DNA of 64,000 bases from Streptomyces aureus (GCF_000725495.1 NZ_JNZD01000018.1:1-64000); one strand, 5' to 3'; counted from the first letter of the stretch, positions 29,128 to 38,362 are shown. The notes: a model not told the origin generated them from the sequence alone. Numbers and translations are program-made.

Positions 29128-29145
29128 CTGTGACTCAAGTCACAG
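29128..29145. promoter_or_regulatory. Crp/FNR-type palindrome
   Basis: CTGTGACTCAAGTCACAG is an 18-base perfect palindrome (two-base centre) and contains TGTGA-N6-TCACA, the classic CRP site, and also GTG-N6-G-N-CAC, the motif I recall for Streptomyces Crp. It lies 13 bp from the BldD box between cdgB and the flavin reductase gene. Confidence 0.65.
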
Positions 29146-29288
29146 CAGAACCTGAGCAATTGAATGGAGTTTCTGCATTTCAGCGTGCGTTTGCCGAACG
29201 CATTGTTCGCCGACTGTGGAGATCCTGTGCGCTCCCGGGCCCGTCGAACGGGTCCGGGACGAAGAGAGTAAGGCCTGCCGCTCCGCCG

Positions 29289-29320
29289 CGGGACCTAGGT
29301 CCCGGTTCGGACCGAGGTCC
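29289..29320. promoter_or_regulatory. two DosR/OsdR-like palindromes
   Basis: CGGGACCTAGGTCCCG (29289-29304), a perfect 16-base palindrome of GGGAC-N4-GTCCC form, is followed by GGACC-GA-GGTCC (29309-29320). Paired GGGAC...GTCCC sites are the binding pattern of DevR/DosR-type dormancy regulators. They lie 38-69 bp before the flavin reductase start. Confidence 0.55.
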
Positions 29321-29357
29321 GATGTGGCGCCCCGGGTGCGGAGACTAGCGTTTCGGC

Positions 29358-29921
29358 GTGCTCACGACTTCCCCCGCCCTCCCCGCCATCCCCTCCGTGC
29401 ATGCTGAGGGGGTGAGCAACGACGAGTTCCGCGCCGCCATGACCCGGCTGGCCGCGGGTGTGGTCCTGGTGACCGCGCACGAGCCCGCGCTGGCCGCCGA
29501 CGGGCCGCGCGGCGAGGACGTCGGGATGACCGCGACCGCGTTCATGTCCGTCTCCCTGGACCCGCCGCTCGTCCTGGTCGGTCTGCGCGAGGGGTCGCGG
29601 ATGGACGACCTGCTGGACGAGCAGCCGCTGTGGGGCGTGTCCGTGCTCGCGGAGAGCCAGCGCCACATCGCCGGCCGCTTCTCGATGAAGGGCCGCATCA
29701 GCGACCGGCTCCTGTTCGAGGACATCCCGTACGTCCGCGGCGAGGCGTCCGGGGCGCTCCTGGTGGGCGGCGCCCTGGCCACCCTGGAGTGCGCCACCGA
29801 GCAGCGGATCACCGCGGGCGACCACACCCTCGTCATCGGCCGTGTCCTGACGGCCCGGGTACCGAGCGCGGACGGCGGGCCCCTGACGTACTTCAAGGGC
29901 CGCTACCGGCAGCTGGGCTGA
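29358..29921 (+). CDS. flavin reductase domain protein
   Basis: 187 residues. FMN-binding split-barrel flavin reductase: FRAAMTRLAAGVVLVTAHEP, then MTATAFMSVSLDPPLVLVGL and IAGRFSMKGRISDRL. It supplies reduced flavin to a partner monooxygenase or acts alone; no partner is adjacent. GTG 29358 is taken as start; the GTG at 29412 just before SNDEFRAAM would give a shorter protein of usual family length. Possible control by the palindromes at 29289. Confidence 0.85.
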   Translation: MLTTSPALPAIPSVHAEGVSNDEFRAAMTRLAAGVVLVTAHEPALAADGPRGEDVGMTATAFMSVSLDPPLVLVGLREGSRMDDLLDEQPLWGVSVLAESQRHIAGRFSMKGRISDRLLFEDIPYVRGEASGALLVGGALATLECATEQRITAGDHTLVIGRVLTARVPSADGGPLTYFKGRYRQLG

Positions 29922-29932
29922 ACCGGCCGGGG

Positions 29933-30361
29933 TCAGCCCCAGTCGCGGCCCGTGCGGCCGCGCTTGGTCTCGGAGCGCGCCTTCTTCTCGCGCAGCCGGC
30001 GTTCGTTGATGCCCCGGGGGATGCGGGTGGGGCGGCGCGGCCGGGGCGGCGGGGCGGTGGCCTCGGCGAGGAGGGACGCGAGCCGCACGGCCGCCGTCTC
30101 GCGGTTGCGCCACTGGGAGCGGTGCTCGGAGGAGCGGACGCTGACGACGCCGTCCACGAGCCGTCCCTCCAGCTTCGCGAGGGCGCGTTCCTTCCACACG
30201 GGCGGCAGGGCCTCGGTGTTCGCGAGGTCGAAGCGGAGCTCGACCTGGGAGTCGCTGGTGTTCACGTGCTGCCCGCCCGGCCCGCCCGAGCGCGAGAAAC
30301 GCCACATGAGCTCGGCCTCGGGCAGGGAGACGGAGCCGCGGATGACATAGGGACCGGACAT
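29933..30361 (-). CDS. arfB: alternative ribosome-rescue peptidyl-tRNA hydrolase ArfB
   Basis: 142 residues. Catalytic GGQ in RFSRSGGPGGQHVNTSDS (residues ~22-39), and a basic C-terminal tail (RRLREKKARSETKRGR) that enters the empty mRNA channel of stalled ribosomes. It releases peptides on non-stop ribosomes. ATG 30361; convergent with the flavin reductase gene (11-bp gap). Confidence 0.92.
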   Translation of the reverse strand: MSGPYVIRGSVSLPEAELMWRFSRSGGPGGQHVNTSDSQVELRFDLANTEALPPVWKERALAKLEGRLVDGVVSVRSSEHRSQWRNRETAAVRLASLLAEATAPPPRPRRPTRIPRGINERRLREKKARSETKRGRTGRDWG

Positions 30362-30458
30362 GTGTTCATGGTCGCGCGCCCGGCCGGTCGGCGTCACCCG
30401 TTTTTCGGCGTCGCGCGGGGCGAAGAGGTGAGTCCGGGTAAAAAAGGTAAAGACCGGC

Positions 30459-30485
30459 GGAACCTCGGGTACCCCCCTTGGCGTT
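30459..30485 (+). promoter_or_regulatory. ECF-type promoter for terD
   Basis: GGAACC (30459-30464) and CGTT (30482-30485), 17 bp apart, resemble an ECF-sigma promoter. It lies about 70 bp before the terD ATG. GAAC-N18-CGTT spacing equals that of the motif shared in the secretion locus, though flanks differ. Confidence 0.45.
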
Positions 30486-30553
30486 CATAGGGGTGACGGT
30501 AGCTTCGTCACCGGTACGAAGTCCGTACGTCACGAGGGAAGGGACTCCCAACA

Positions 30554-31129
30554 ATGGCTGTAAGCCTGTCCAAGGGTGGCAACGTCTCGCTCACCAAGGA
30601 GGCTCCGGGCCTGACCGCCGTCACCGTGGGCCTCGGCTGGGACGTCCGCACCACCACGGGCACCGACTTCGACCTCGACGCCTCGGCCATCGCGGTCAAC
30701 ACCCAGGGCAAGGTCTACTCGGACGCCCACTTCGTCTTCTTCAACAACAAGCAGACCCCGGACAGCACCATCGTCCACACGGGCGACAACCGCACGGGTG
30801 AAGGTGCCGGCGACGACGAGGCGATCAACGTCAACCTGGCGGGCCTCCCCGCCGACATCGAAAAGATCGTCTTCCCGGTCTCCATCTACGACGCGGAGAA
30901 CCGCTCGCAGAACTTCGGCCAGGTCCGCAACGCCTACATCCGCATCATCAACCAGGCCGGCGGCGCCGAGATCGCCCGCTACGACCTCTCCGAGGACGCG
31001 GCCACCGAGACCGCCATGGTCTTCGGCGAGCTCTACCGCAACGGCGCCGAGTGGAAGTTCCGCGCGGTCGGCCAGGGTTACGCCTCGGGCCTGGTCGGCA
31101 TCGCCCAGGACTTCGGCGTGAACGTCTGA
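30554..31129 (+). CDS. terD: TerD-family stress protein
   Basis: 191 residues, full length. [20 protein letters not shown] start, with the calcium-binding motifs [12 protein letters not shown] and [19 protein letters not shown] of TerD. The family binds Ca2+ and is linked to tellurite and oxidative stress and, in Streptomyces, to development. A GGAAGGGA-like ribosome-binding site precedes ATG 30554. Confidence 0.95.
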   Translation: MAVSLSKGGNVSLTKEAPGLTAVTVGLGWDVRTTTGTDFDLDASAIAVNTQGKVYSDAHFVFFNNKQTPDSTIVHTGDNRTGEGAGDDEAINVNLAGLPADIEKIVFPVSIYDAENRSQNFGQVRNAYIRIINQAGGAEIARYDLSEDAATETAMVFGELYRNGAEWKFRAVGQGYASGLVGIAQDFGVNV

Positions 31130-31151
31130 GGGTCCCCCTCCCGCGCCTGAC

Positions 31152-31193
31152 GAGAAGAGCCCCCGGAACCACGGTTCGCCGGGGGCTCCTCTC
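31152..31193. terminator. bidirectional terminator
   Basis: GAGCCCCCGG / CCGGGGGCTC with outer GAGA/TCTC pairing, between convergent terD and the M1 peptidase gene. Confidence 0.85.
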
Positions 31194-31202
31194 GTGCGCG
31201 GC

Positions 31203-32612
31203 TCACGGGTTGGCGGGCTTGCCCTTTCCGTACAGCCAGTCCTTCCAGATCCCGCCGAAGTCCTTGTCCGGCGCGGCCTTCTCGACGTACGCGGTGAACT
31301 CGGCCGTGTCCGCGTTCGCGTGGCGGTGCGCGGCGGTCCAGCCCTGGACGATGTCGTAGAAGGTGTCGTCGCCCACCAGCTGACGGATCTTCTGGAGGAC
31401 CATCGCGCCGCGGTAGTAGACCGGCGGGTCGGAGATCTGCGCGGCGCTCGGCGGGTCGGCGGGCGGGAAGGCCCAGACCTCGCTGCTGTCGACCGGTTCG
31501 TAGTACTCGCCCTTGTAGAGGGACTCGAAGATCTCCTGGGCCGAGTCGCCGCCGTGGTCCTCCTGCCACAGCCACTCGGCGTAGGTGGCGAAGCCCTCGT
31601 TGAGCCACATGTCCTTCCAGGACTTCGGGGTGACCGAGTCGCCGAACCACTGGTGGGCCAGTTCGTGCACCAGGGTCGCGGTGTCGGGGGCGCCGGGGAA
31701 GACCGGACGGGTCTGGGTCTCCAGGGCGTAGCCCACGTCGTCGGGGCGGTCCACGATCGCGCCGGTGGAGGAGAAGGGGTACGGGCCGAAGTTGTACTCC
31801 TCCCAGTCCATGATCTCGGGGATCTTCCCCAGCACCTTCTTGCTCGCCCCGGTCTGGGTCGGGTCCACCGCCACGTAGACCGGCAGCCCGTTCCTCGCCG
31901 TCGAGCGGGTGACGTCGTACCGGCCGATCGCGAGGGTCGCCACATAGCTCGCCATCGGCTGGGCGGTGTGCCAGGTGAAGTTGGTGCGCCCGTTCCTGGT
32001 CTCCTCGCTCGTCAACTCCCCGTTGGAGACGGCCTGGAGGCCCTTCGGGACAGTGATCCTGAGGTCGTACGACGCCTTGTCCGAGGGGTGGTGGTCGCCG
32101 GGGAACCAGGCCATCGACCCCGTGGGCTCCCCGAGGCCCAGGGCGCCGTCGGCGGTGCGCAGCCAGCCCTCCTTGGAGCCGTCGGCGTCGGTGATCGTCC
32201 GGGGGGTGCCCGCGTAGCGGACCGTCGCGCCGAACGTCTCCCCCTTGTCGAGCTCGTCGTGCGGACGCACGGTCAACTCCTGGCCCGCCCGGCTCCATCC
32301 GGCCTCGCGGCCCTCGACGGTGACACCGGAGACGTGCATGCCCAGCAGGTCGAGATGGAAGGCGCTGAGGTCCTGCGTCGCCTTCGCGGTGATCTCGGCC
32401 GTTCCGGTCAGCCGTCTGCCCCGGGGGTCGTAGGACAGGGTGAGTCCGTAGTGCGTGACGTCGTACCCGCCGTTGCCCATCCGCGGGAAGTACGGGTCGC
32501 CGACGCCGGCCGCACCGGGTTTCCCGTGCACGGCGTCCCCGCCGCAGGCGGTGAGCCCGGCGGTCAGTACGAGGGCCAGGGCAAAGGGGACGGTGACGGA
32601 GGATCGGGGCAC
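31203..32612 (-). CDS. lipoprotein M1-family zinc metallopeptidase
   Basis: 469 residues. Signal peptide with lipobox LTAC (Cys near residue 22), so exported and lipid-anchored. The zinc site is HELAHQWFGDS, and the third ligand is in LNEGFATYAEW 18 residues on, as in aminopeptidase N. It is about half the length of full aminopeptidase N and lacks the large C-terminal helical domain, as in other short secreted M1 peptidases. Monocistronic. Confidence 0.92.
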   Translation of the reverse strand: MPRSSVTVPFALALVLTAGLTACGGDAVHGKPGAAGVGDPYFPRMGNGGYDVTHYGLTLSYDPRGRRLTGTAEITAKATQDLSAFHLDLLGMHVSGVTVEGREAGWSRAGQELTVRPHDELDKGETFGATVRYAGTPRTITDADGSKEGWLRTADGALGLGEPTGSMAWFPGDHHPSDKASYDLRITVPKGLQAVSNGELTSEETRNGRTNFTWHTAQPMASYVATLAIGRYDVTRSTARNGLPVYVAVDPTQTGASKKVLGKIPEIMDWEEYNFGPYPFSSTGAIVDRPDDVGYALETQTRPVFPGAPDTATLVHELAHQWFGDSVTPKSWKDMWLNEGFATYAEWLWQEDHGGDSAQEIFESLYKGEYYEPVDSSEVWAFPPADPPSAAQISDPPVYYRGAMVLQKIRQLVGDDTFYDIVQGWTAAHRHANADTAEFTAYVEKAAPDKDFGGIWKDWLYGKGKPANP

Positions 32613-32913
32613 ATCCGCGATCCTAGGCGGCCCGTCCCCCGCACGCGGGGCCGAAGGATCCCGAGCGGGCCCGCGGGGCCGGGTCCGACCGGAAACCGCC
32701 GCTCACCCGCCCCTGGTCCGGCCGGAAACCGCCGTCCCGGGCCCCAGGTCCCGCCGGGGACCGCCGTCCCGGGCCCCAGGTCCCGCCGGGGACCGCCGTC
32801 GCGGCTCCCCGGGTCCGGCCGGGAATTTGCCGTCCCTGCCCCGGGTCCGGCAGGAAGGTCGCGCCCGCGGCCGGCCGGGAGGCGGGCACCGCCCGGCGTG
32901 ACACCATCACCTC
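32613..32913. repeat. GC-rich gap with 32-bp tandem repeat
   Basis: Noncoding gap between divergent genes. A 32-base unit starting GCCGTCCCGGGCCCCAGG occurs at 32731 and 32763 with a partial third copy at 32795, and weaker copies around. No clear promoter is visible. Confidence 0.6.
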
Positions 32914-33414
32914 GTGCTCGACATCGGCTACGCCCTCTCCAACCGCTTCCCCGACCCCCCGCAGACCGACTACCGCCGCGCGGACGTCCACGCCCTGCGG
33001 CACGACCTGTTCTGCGGCGACGTCTACCTCGCCGACACCAAGAAGGACCGTGAGGTGTCCACGGGCTGGGGCTGGGTGCCGGTGCTCGACTTCGCGTGGG
33101 CGCTGTGCGACATCGTGGAGCGGCTCGACCGCGACCCGCTCGGCAGCCGGGCCTCCCGCCCCCAGCAGGCCGAGCTGGACTTCACCGAGTCGACCGACCG
33201 CATGCTCTTCGAGCGCCGCTTCGGCTGGGTGGACATCGAGGCCGACTGGATGCCGGGCGACGAGGAGCCGCTGACCTTCTCCCACACCGAGCTGCGCCGC
33301 GAGGCCCGCGACTTCCTGCACGACCTGCTCGCGGACCTCACCGACCTGCACGAGGACCTCGGCGAGAACCCGGCGATCTGGACGCTCCAGGCCCGCTTCC
33401 CCCGGGTCTCCTAG
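32914..33414 (+). CDS. conserved hypothetical protein
   Basis: 166 acidic residues, starting with GTG (LDIGYALSNRF). Contains GWGWVPVLDFAWALCDIVERLDRDP and EARDFLHDLLADLTDLHEDLGENP, mostly helical, with no membrane segment. I recall it as a conserved Streptomyces protein of unknown function. No operon partner. Confidence 0.75.
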   Translation: MLDIGYALSNRFPDPPQTDYRRADVHALRHDLFCGDVYLADTKKDREVSTGWGWVPVLDFAWALCDIVERLDRDPLGSRASRPQQAELDFTESTDRMLFERRFGWVDIEADWMPGDEEPLTFSHTELRREARDFLHDLLADLTDLHEDLGENPAIWTLQARFPRVS

Positions 33415-33573
33415 ACCGGTCCGGCCCCGGACGGCCCGGACGGCCGCCGGGCCCGGACGCACCTGGGCCCTGACGGCCGCCGGGCCCGGACACCCGGCAC
33501 GTAGGGAGGCCCGCAGTGTCCGGACGGCGGCCGCCCGGTCAGGACGCCCGCCGGGACCCGGGGCCGGGGGACC

Positions 33574-34275
33574 TCAGCCCTCCACTCTGACCCCGAGCGC
33601 CGCCGCCAGCACCGGTGCCAGGTCGAGCAGCTGCGCCGTGCTGATGACCGCGCCCGCGAGCCGGTCCACGCCCCGTGCGATGTCCAGTTCGGCCGCCGCG
33701 CGCAGGTCCACGTCCACGAGCGTGGCCTCCGCGAGGTCCGCGCCCTTCAGGACGCAGTCCACGAACTCCACCCGCTCCAGACGGGCACCCCCGAAGTCCG
33801 GCTCGACCAGCACACAGCCCTCGAAGACGACGTCCTTGAGCCGCGCCTTGCGCAGATTCAGATAGTCGATCTTCCCGCCGCGCACGACCACCCGCTCCAG
33901 GACCGAGCCGTGCAGCTGCACCCCGCCGAGCCGGGCGTCGACCAGTTCGACGTCACGCAGCGTCGACTCGGCGAGATCGGTGCCCACGCCCCGGATGCCG
34001 GTCAGGACCGAGTCGAGCACGCGCGCGTGGTGCAGCCGCGTCTCGTCCAGCGCGACCCCCGTCAGCGCGCAGTCCATGAAACGGGCTCCCCCGCCGTCCT
34101 GCCCGGCGAAGTCGGCCTCCCGGAACTCCAGCCCGTCGTAGTCCCCGTCGGGCTCCAGCTCCCCGCCGTCGAACGGCTCCAGCGGGGGCAGCCGCAGCTC
34201 CGGCCGCCGTGCCGCCTTCACCCCCGGCGCCTTCGCACCCGTACCGCCGCGCCCGCCCGTCGCTCTCCTCACCAT
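33574..34275 (-). CDS. pentapeptide-repeat protein
   Basis: 233 residues. From about residue 45 to 195 the chain repeats A(D/N)LXX-like units (ADFAGQDGGGARFMDCALTG, LAEATLVDVDLRAA), giving a right-handed quadrilateral helix. Such proteins include DNA mimics that protect gyrase, but most are uncharacterised. The basic N-terminus is low complexity. It is divergent from the broken oxidoreductase. Confidence 0.85.
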   Translation of the reverse strand: MVRRATGGRGGTGAKAPGVKAARRPELRLPPLEPFDGGELEPDGDYDGLEFREADFAGQDGGGARFMDCALTGVALDETRLHHARVLDSVLTGIRGVGTDLAESTLRDVELVDARLGGVQLHGSVLERVVVRGGKIDYLNLRKARLKDVVFEGCVLVEPDFGGARLERVEFVDCVLKGADLAEATLVDVDLRAAAELDIARGVDRLAGAVISTAQLLDLAPVLAAALGVRVEG

Positions 34276-34474
34276 GTCCCCATCCTGCCCGCCCCCACCG
34301 ACAACCGGCGCCCACCTGCGGCGACGCCCCGCATGTCACATTCCGGGCCTCCGCTCCGTCGTATCCACGGGAGGACATGCCGGAATCCGACGCGCCTCCC
34401 GCCGGGCGAGCCCGGAGCACCGCGGGACCCCCGGGCGCCGGACAGCCGACCCCGAGCAGAGGAGACCTCCAGCC

Positions 34475-35639
34475 ATGCACCGCATCACCGTCATCGGCGG
34501 CGGCTTCGCCGGACTCACCGCCGCCGTCACCGCCGCCGAGGCGGGCGCCGAGGTCACCGTGTACGAGGCCCACCACACCCTCGGCGGGCGGGCCAGGACC
34601 GCCGAGGGCCCGTACCGGACGAACGAGGGCCCGCACGCCCTCTACAGCGCGGGCCCGCACTGGACCTGGCTCGCGCAGCGGGACCTGATCGGGGCGCTCG
34701 CGCCGGTCCCGCCGCTGGAGGCCGCCCGGCTGCGGCTGCGGCACAGGGGTGTGCTGCGCCGCACCCCGCCGTTCGCGATGCTGAAGCTGCTGCGCCGCTC
34801 CTGCCGGCGGGCTCCCGAGGACGTCGACTTCATGACCTGGGCGACGGAACAGGCCGGGGAGGAGGGCGCGCGGGCCGCGGCCCACCACGCGGCCGTCTCC
34901 CTCTTCCACCACGATCCCGGTTCGCTGTCGGCCGCGTTCGTGCAGGAGCGGCTGCGCCGGACCATGCGGCTGCCGACGGAGGCGCACTGCCCCCGGGGCG
35001 GCTGGGCGAGCGTCATCGACCGGATGGCGGGGCGGGCCTGGAACCTCGGGGTGCGGATGGAGACGCTCTCCCGGGTGGACGCCGTCCCCACGGGCCGGGG
35101 CCCGGTCGTCGTCGCCACCTCGCTCGACTCCGCGCGCCGTCTGCTCAAGGACGACTCCCTGACCTGGCCGAGCGGCCGCACCGCCCTGGTCGACGTGGCG
35201 CTGCGCAGCCGCCGCGGGGACGCCTTCGCCGTCTGCGACCTGGACGCGCCGGGCTGGATCGAGCGCTTCACCGCCCGGGACCGGAGTCTCGCCCCGGCCG
35301 GGCAGCAGCTCCTCCAGGGGCAGATCCCGATAGCCCCGGGGGAGACCGGGGCGCACGGGGCCGCCCGCGCCGAGGAGCTGCTCGACCTCGCCTTCGAGGG
35401 TTGGCGCGAGCGGGTGACCTGGCGGCGGACGGGCGTGGCGAACGGCCGTACCGGTGCGGTCGACCCGCCCGGCACGACGTGGCGGGACCGTCCGCGTATC
35501 GACCGGGCGACGGCGTGTAGCTCGTGGGCGACCAGGTCGCGGCCCCCGGGGTGCTCTCGGAGGTGTCCTTCAACAGCGCGATGGAGGCCGTGGCGCTGGC
35601 GCTGCGCATCCGGGACCGCCTTGACCTCAAGCGGGCTTG
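34475..35639 (+). pseudogene. FAD-dependent amine-oxidase-like oxidoreductase, broken near the C-terminus
   Basis: From ATG 34475 the frame encodes an FAD/NAD(P)-binding oxidoreductase (HRITVIGGGFAGLTAAVTAAEAG, then YEAHHTLGGRARTAEG). Near 35500 the frame is lost: after RPRID one G is missing from a G-run. The restored frame also meets TAG at 35518-35520, where homologous sequence would read TAC. Past that, the third frame continues with the expected C-terminal FAD motif (VGDQVAAPGVLSEVSFNSA) to a stop at 35637-35639. Either a recent pseudogene or two sequence errors a few bases apart. GC content and codon use match the neighbours. Confidence 0.75.
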
Positions 35640-35664
35640 AGGTTGAACAGTGGAGGCTCCGGCG

Positions 35665-35755
35665 CCCGCGCGGGGCGCCCGCGCCCGCCTCCCGGACCGC
35701 ACGAGGCCGGCCCGGGTCCGCCCTCCCGGACCGCACGAGGCCGGACCGGGTCCGT
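35665..35755. repeat. short direct repeats upstream of the MDR gene
   Basis: A unit containing CTCCCGGACCGCACGAGGCC occurs twice (about 35692 and 35723), followed in each by CCGGGTCCG. Noncoding, between the broken oxidoreductase and the MDR gene. Confidence 0.5.
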
Positions 35756-35801
35756 GCCGCGGCGCCGCCGCCCGCCTTCTTCCGATCCTGAGGAGTCCCC
35801 G

Positions 35802-36782
35802 ATGCACGCCATCCGTCTGCACGCCTTCGGCCCCGCCGACAACCTCGTCCACGAGCGGACCGAGGACCCCGAGCCGGGTCCCGGACAGGTCCGGATCGCG
35901 GTGGCCGCGGCGGGCGTCCATCTCCTGGACACCGCCCTGCGCGAGGGCATGACGGGCGGCCCGGCGCCCCGGCCCGTGCTGCCGACCGTTCCCGGCCGGG
36001 AGGTCGCCGGAACCGTCGAGTCCCTCGGCGAGGGCGTCGCCGGGCTCTGGCTGGGCCGGCGCGTCGTCGCCCATCTCGGCTTCGCTCCGGGCGGCTACGC
36101 GGAGCTGGCCGTCACGGACGTCGAGCGGCTCCACGAGATCCCCGGGAACCTCGACTTCGCCCAGGCCGTCGCCATGATCGGGTCGGGTCGCACGGCCATG
36201 GGGATCGTGCAGTTCGCCGAGTTCGGCCCCGCCGAGGTGGTCGTCGTGCCCGCGGCGGCCGGCGGCATCGGCACGCTCCTGGTGCAGTACGCCCACCACG
36301 CGGGCGCCACGGTGGTGGGCCTCGCGGGCGGCCCGGAGAAGGTGGCGCTGGCCCGCGCGAACGGCGCCGACCACGCCGTCGACTACACCGACCCCGGCTG
36401 GCCCAAGGAGGTCCGCGCACAGCTCGGCGGCCGGGCCGCGACCCTCGTGCTCGACGGGGTCGGCGGCGCCGTCGCCCGGGACGCGGTCGCGCTCCTCGGC
36501 CCCGGCGGCCGGCACCTCGTCTTCGGCTGGTCCGGCGAAGGCGTCCGGAACGGCTCCCCCTACCTCGTGGACGGGGTGTCCGAGCAGGTCCTCGGCCCCG
36601 TGATGATGCGCCGGGCGGGCGGCCCCGACCCGGTGCGGACCCTGGAGCTGCGCGCCCTGGCCGAGGCCGCGTCCGGACGCCTCGCCCCCGTGATCACCCG
36701 CTTCCCCCTCGCCGAGGCCGCCTCGGCGCACCGGGCCCTGGAGAACAGGGCCACGATCGGAAAGGTGGTGCTGGAACCATGA
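35802..36782 (+). CDS. zinc-independent MDR / quinone oxidoreductase
   Basis: 326 residues. GroES-like N-terminal half (GPGQVRIAVAAAGVHLLDTA) and Rossmann half with VPAAAGGIGTLLVQYAHHAGATVVG. The zinc ligands of alcohol dehydrogenases are absent, which fits NADPH:quinone reductase-type enzymes. ATG 35802 has GAGGAG 8 bases upstream. The stop overlaps the MFS gene start (ATGA), so the two are likely coupled. Confidence 0.88.
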   Translation: MHAIRLHAFGPADNLVHERTEDPEPGPGQVRIAVAAAGVHLLDTALREGMTGGPAPRPVLPTVPGREVAGTVESLGEGVAGLWLGRRVVAHLGFAPGGYAELAVTDVERLHEIPGNLDFAQAVAMIGSGRTAMGIVQFAEFGPAEVVVVPAAAGGIGTLLVQYAHHAGATVVGLAGGPEKVALARANGADHAVDYTDPGWPKEVRAQLGGRAATLVLDGVGGAVARDAVALLGPGGRHLVFGWSGEGVRNGSPYLVDGVSEQVLGPVMMRRAGGPDPVRTLELRALAEAASGRLAPVITRFPLAEAASAHRALENRATIGKVVLEP

Positions 36783-38362
36783 CCACGAGCCGGTGGAACG
36801 CGCCCCACGGGGCGAAATCGCCCAAAGATGCGACGCATTCCGATTCATGGTCTTCTGAGCGAATGAGTGTCACCCGGACAGGTGAACCCGAGACGGCCGT
36901 GGGTCCCGACCCGCACCGCTGGTGGGCGCTGGTGGTCATCGCACTCGCCCAGCTGATGGTCGTGCTGGACGCGACGATCGTGAACATCGCGCTCCCGTCC
37001 GCGCAGCGCGCTCTCGGCATGTCGGACGGCAACCGGCAGTGGGTCATCACGGCCTACACGCTGGCCTTCGGCGGCCTGCTGCTGCTCGGCGGACGGATCG
37101 CCGACCTCGTCGGGCGCAAACGCACCTTCGTCATCGGCCTGATCGGCTTCGCGGTGGCCTCGGGCCTCGGCGGCGCGGCCACCACGTCCGGCATGCTCTT
37201 CGGCGCCCGCGCGCTCCAGGGCGCCTTCGCCGCGCTGCTCGCGCCCTCGGCGCTGTCCCTGCTGACGACGACCTTCACCGACCCCAAGGAACGCGGCAAG
37301 GCGTTCGGCATCTACGGGGCACTGGCCGGCTCGGGCGCGGCGATCGGCTTCATCGTGGGCGGACTGCTGACGGAGTACCTGAACTGGCGCTGGTGCCTGT
37401 ACGTGAACATCCCCATCGCGGTCATCGCGGTGTTCGGCGCGTTCGGGCTGCTGCGGGACCGTCCCGGACACCGCAACGTCCGGCTGGACGTGCCCGGCGC
37501 GGTGCTGGGCTGCGGCGGCCTCGTGGCGATCGTCTACGGGGTCAGCGAGGCGAACTCGCGCGGCTGGTCCGACCCGCTGGTGCTGGGGCTGATCACGGGC
37601 GGGATCGCGCTGCTGGCCGTATTCGTGTGGTGGCAGAGCAGGGCTCCGAGTCCGCTGCTGCCGCTGCACATCGTCAAGGACCGCAACCGCGCCGGCTGCT
37701 TCCTGACGATGGGGCTCGCCATCATCGGCATGTTCGGTGTGTTCCTGTTCATGACCTACTACCTCCAGGTCATCCTCGGGTACTCGCCGGTGAAGACGGG
37801 GCTGGCGTTCCTGCCGCTGACCGTCGCGATCATCATCGGTTCGACGCAGATCTCGGCCCGGCTGCTGCCCCATGTGGCACCGCGGATGCTGATGGTCCCG
37901 GGCATGCTCCTCGCCGCCGGCGGGGTCGCGATGTTCACCCGGCTCACCGTCGAGTCCGACTACGCGGGCGAACTGCTGCCCGGTCTGATGCTGATGGGGC
38001 TCGGCATGGGCCTGACCTTCATGCCGGTCTTCGCCACGGCGACCGCCGGGGTCGCCCCGCAGGACGCGGGTGTCACCTCCGCGACGGTCAACACCTCGCA
38101 GCAGGTCGGTGGTTCGATCGGCACGGCGCTGCTGAACACCATCGCCACCACCGCGAGCACGGCCTACATCACCGCCCATCTGCGCAACCCCGCGCAGAAG
38201 GCGCTGATCGTCAAGGAGGGCGTCGTCCACGGGTACACGGTGGCCATCTGGTGGGCCACCGCGATCATGCTGCTGGCCGGACTGGTCGCGGGGCTCATGG
38301 TCACGGCCAAGGCGCCCAAGCACGCGACGTCGGGCGCGGCGGTCCCGGAGTCGGTGGCCTGA
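36779..38362 (+). CDS. MFS transporter, DHA2 (EmrB/QacA) family
   Basis: 527 residues with about 14 membrane segments. Motif LMVVLDATIVNIALPSAQRAL and the GGRIADLVGRKR loop define the drug:H+ antiporter-2 family; GAxxG-type motif C (ALAGSGAAIGFIVGG) is present. ATG 36779 overlaps the MDR stop; the ATG at 36863, just before the first membrane segment, is an alternative. The MDR/MFS pair may handle one toxic compound, but no regulator is adjacent. Confidence 0.88.
   Translation: MTTSRWNAPHGAKSPKDATHSDSWSSERMSVTRTGEPETAVGPDPHRWWALVVIALAQLMVVLDATIVNIALPSAQRALGMSDGNRQWVITAYTLAFGGLLLLGGRIADLVGRKRTFVIGLIGFAVASGLGGAATTSGMLFGARALQGAFAALLAPSALSLLTTTFTDPKERGKAFGIYGALAGSGAAIGFIVGGLLTEYLNWRWCLYVNIPIAVIAVFGAFGLLRDRPGHRNVRLDVPGAVLGCGGLVAIVYGVSEANSRGWSDPLVLGLITGGIALLAVFVWWQSRAPSPLLPLHIVKDRNRAGCFLTMGLAIIGMFGVFLFMTYYLQVILGYSPVKTGLAFLPLTVAIIIGSTQISARLLPHVAPRMLMVPGMLLAAGGVAMFTRLTVESDYAGELLPGLMLMGLGMGLTFMPVFATATAGVAPQDAGVTSATVNTSQQVGGSIGTALLNTIATTASTAYITAHLRNPAQKALIVKEGVVHGYTVAIWWATAIMLLAGLVAGLMVTAKAPKHATSGAAVPESVA

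Noticed and set aside
32731-32800. CRISPR-like array
   Set aside because: The 32-bp copies are directly adjacent with no spacers, so this is a plain tandem repeat; no Cas gene is present.
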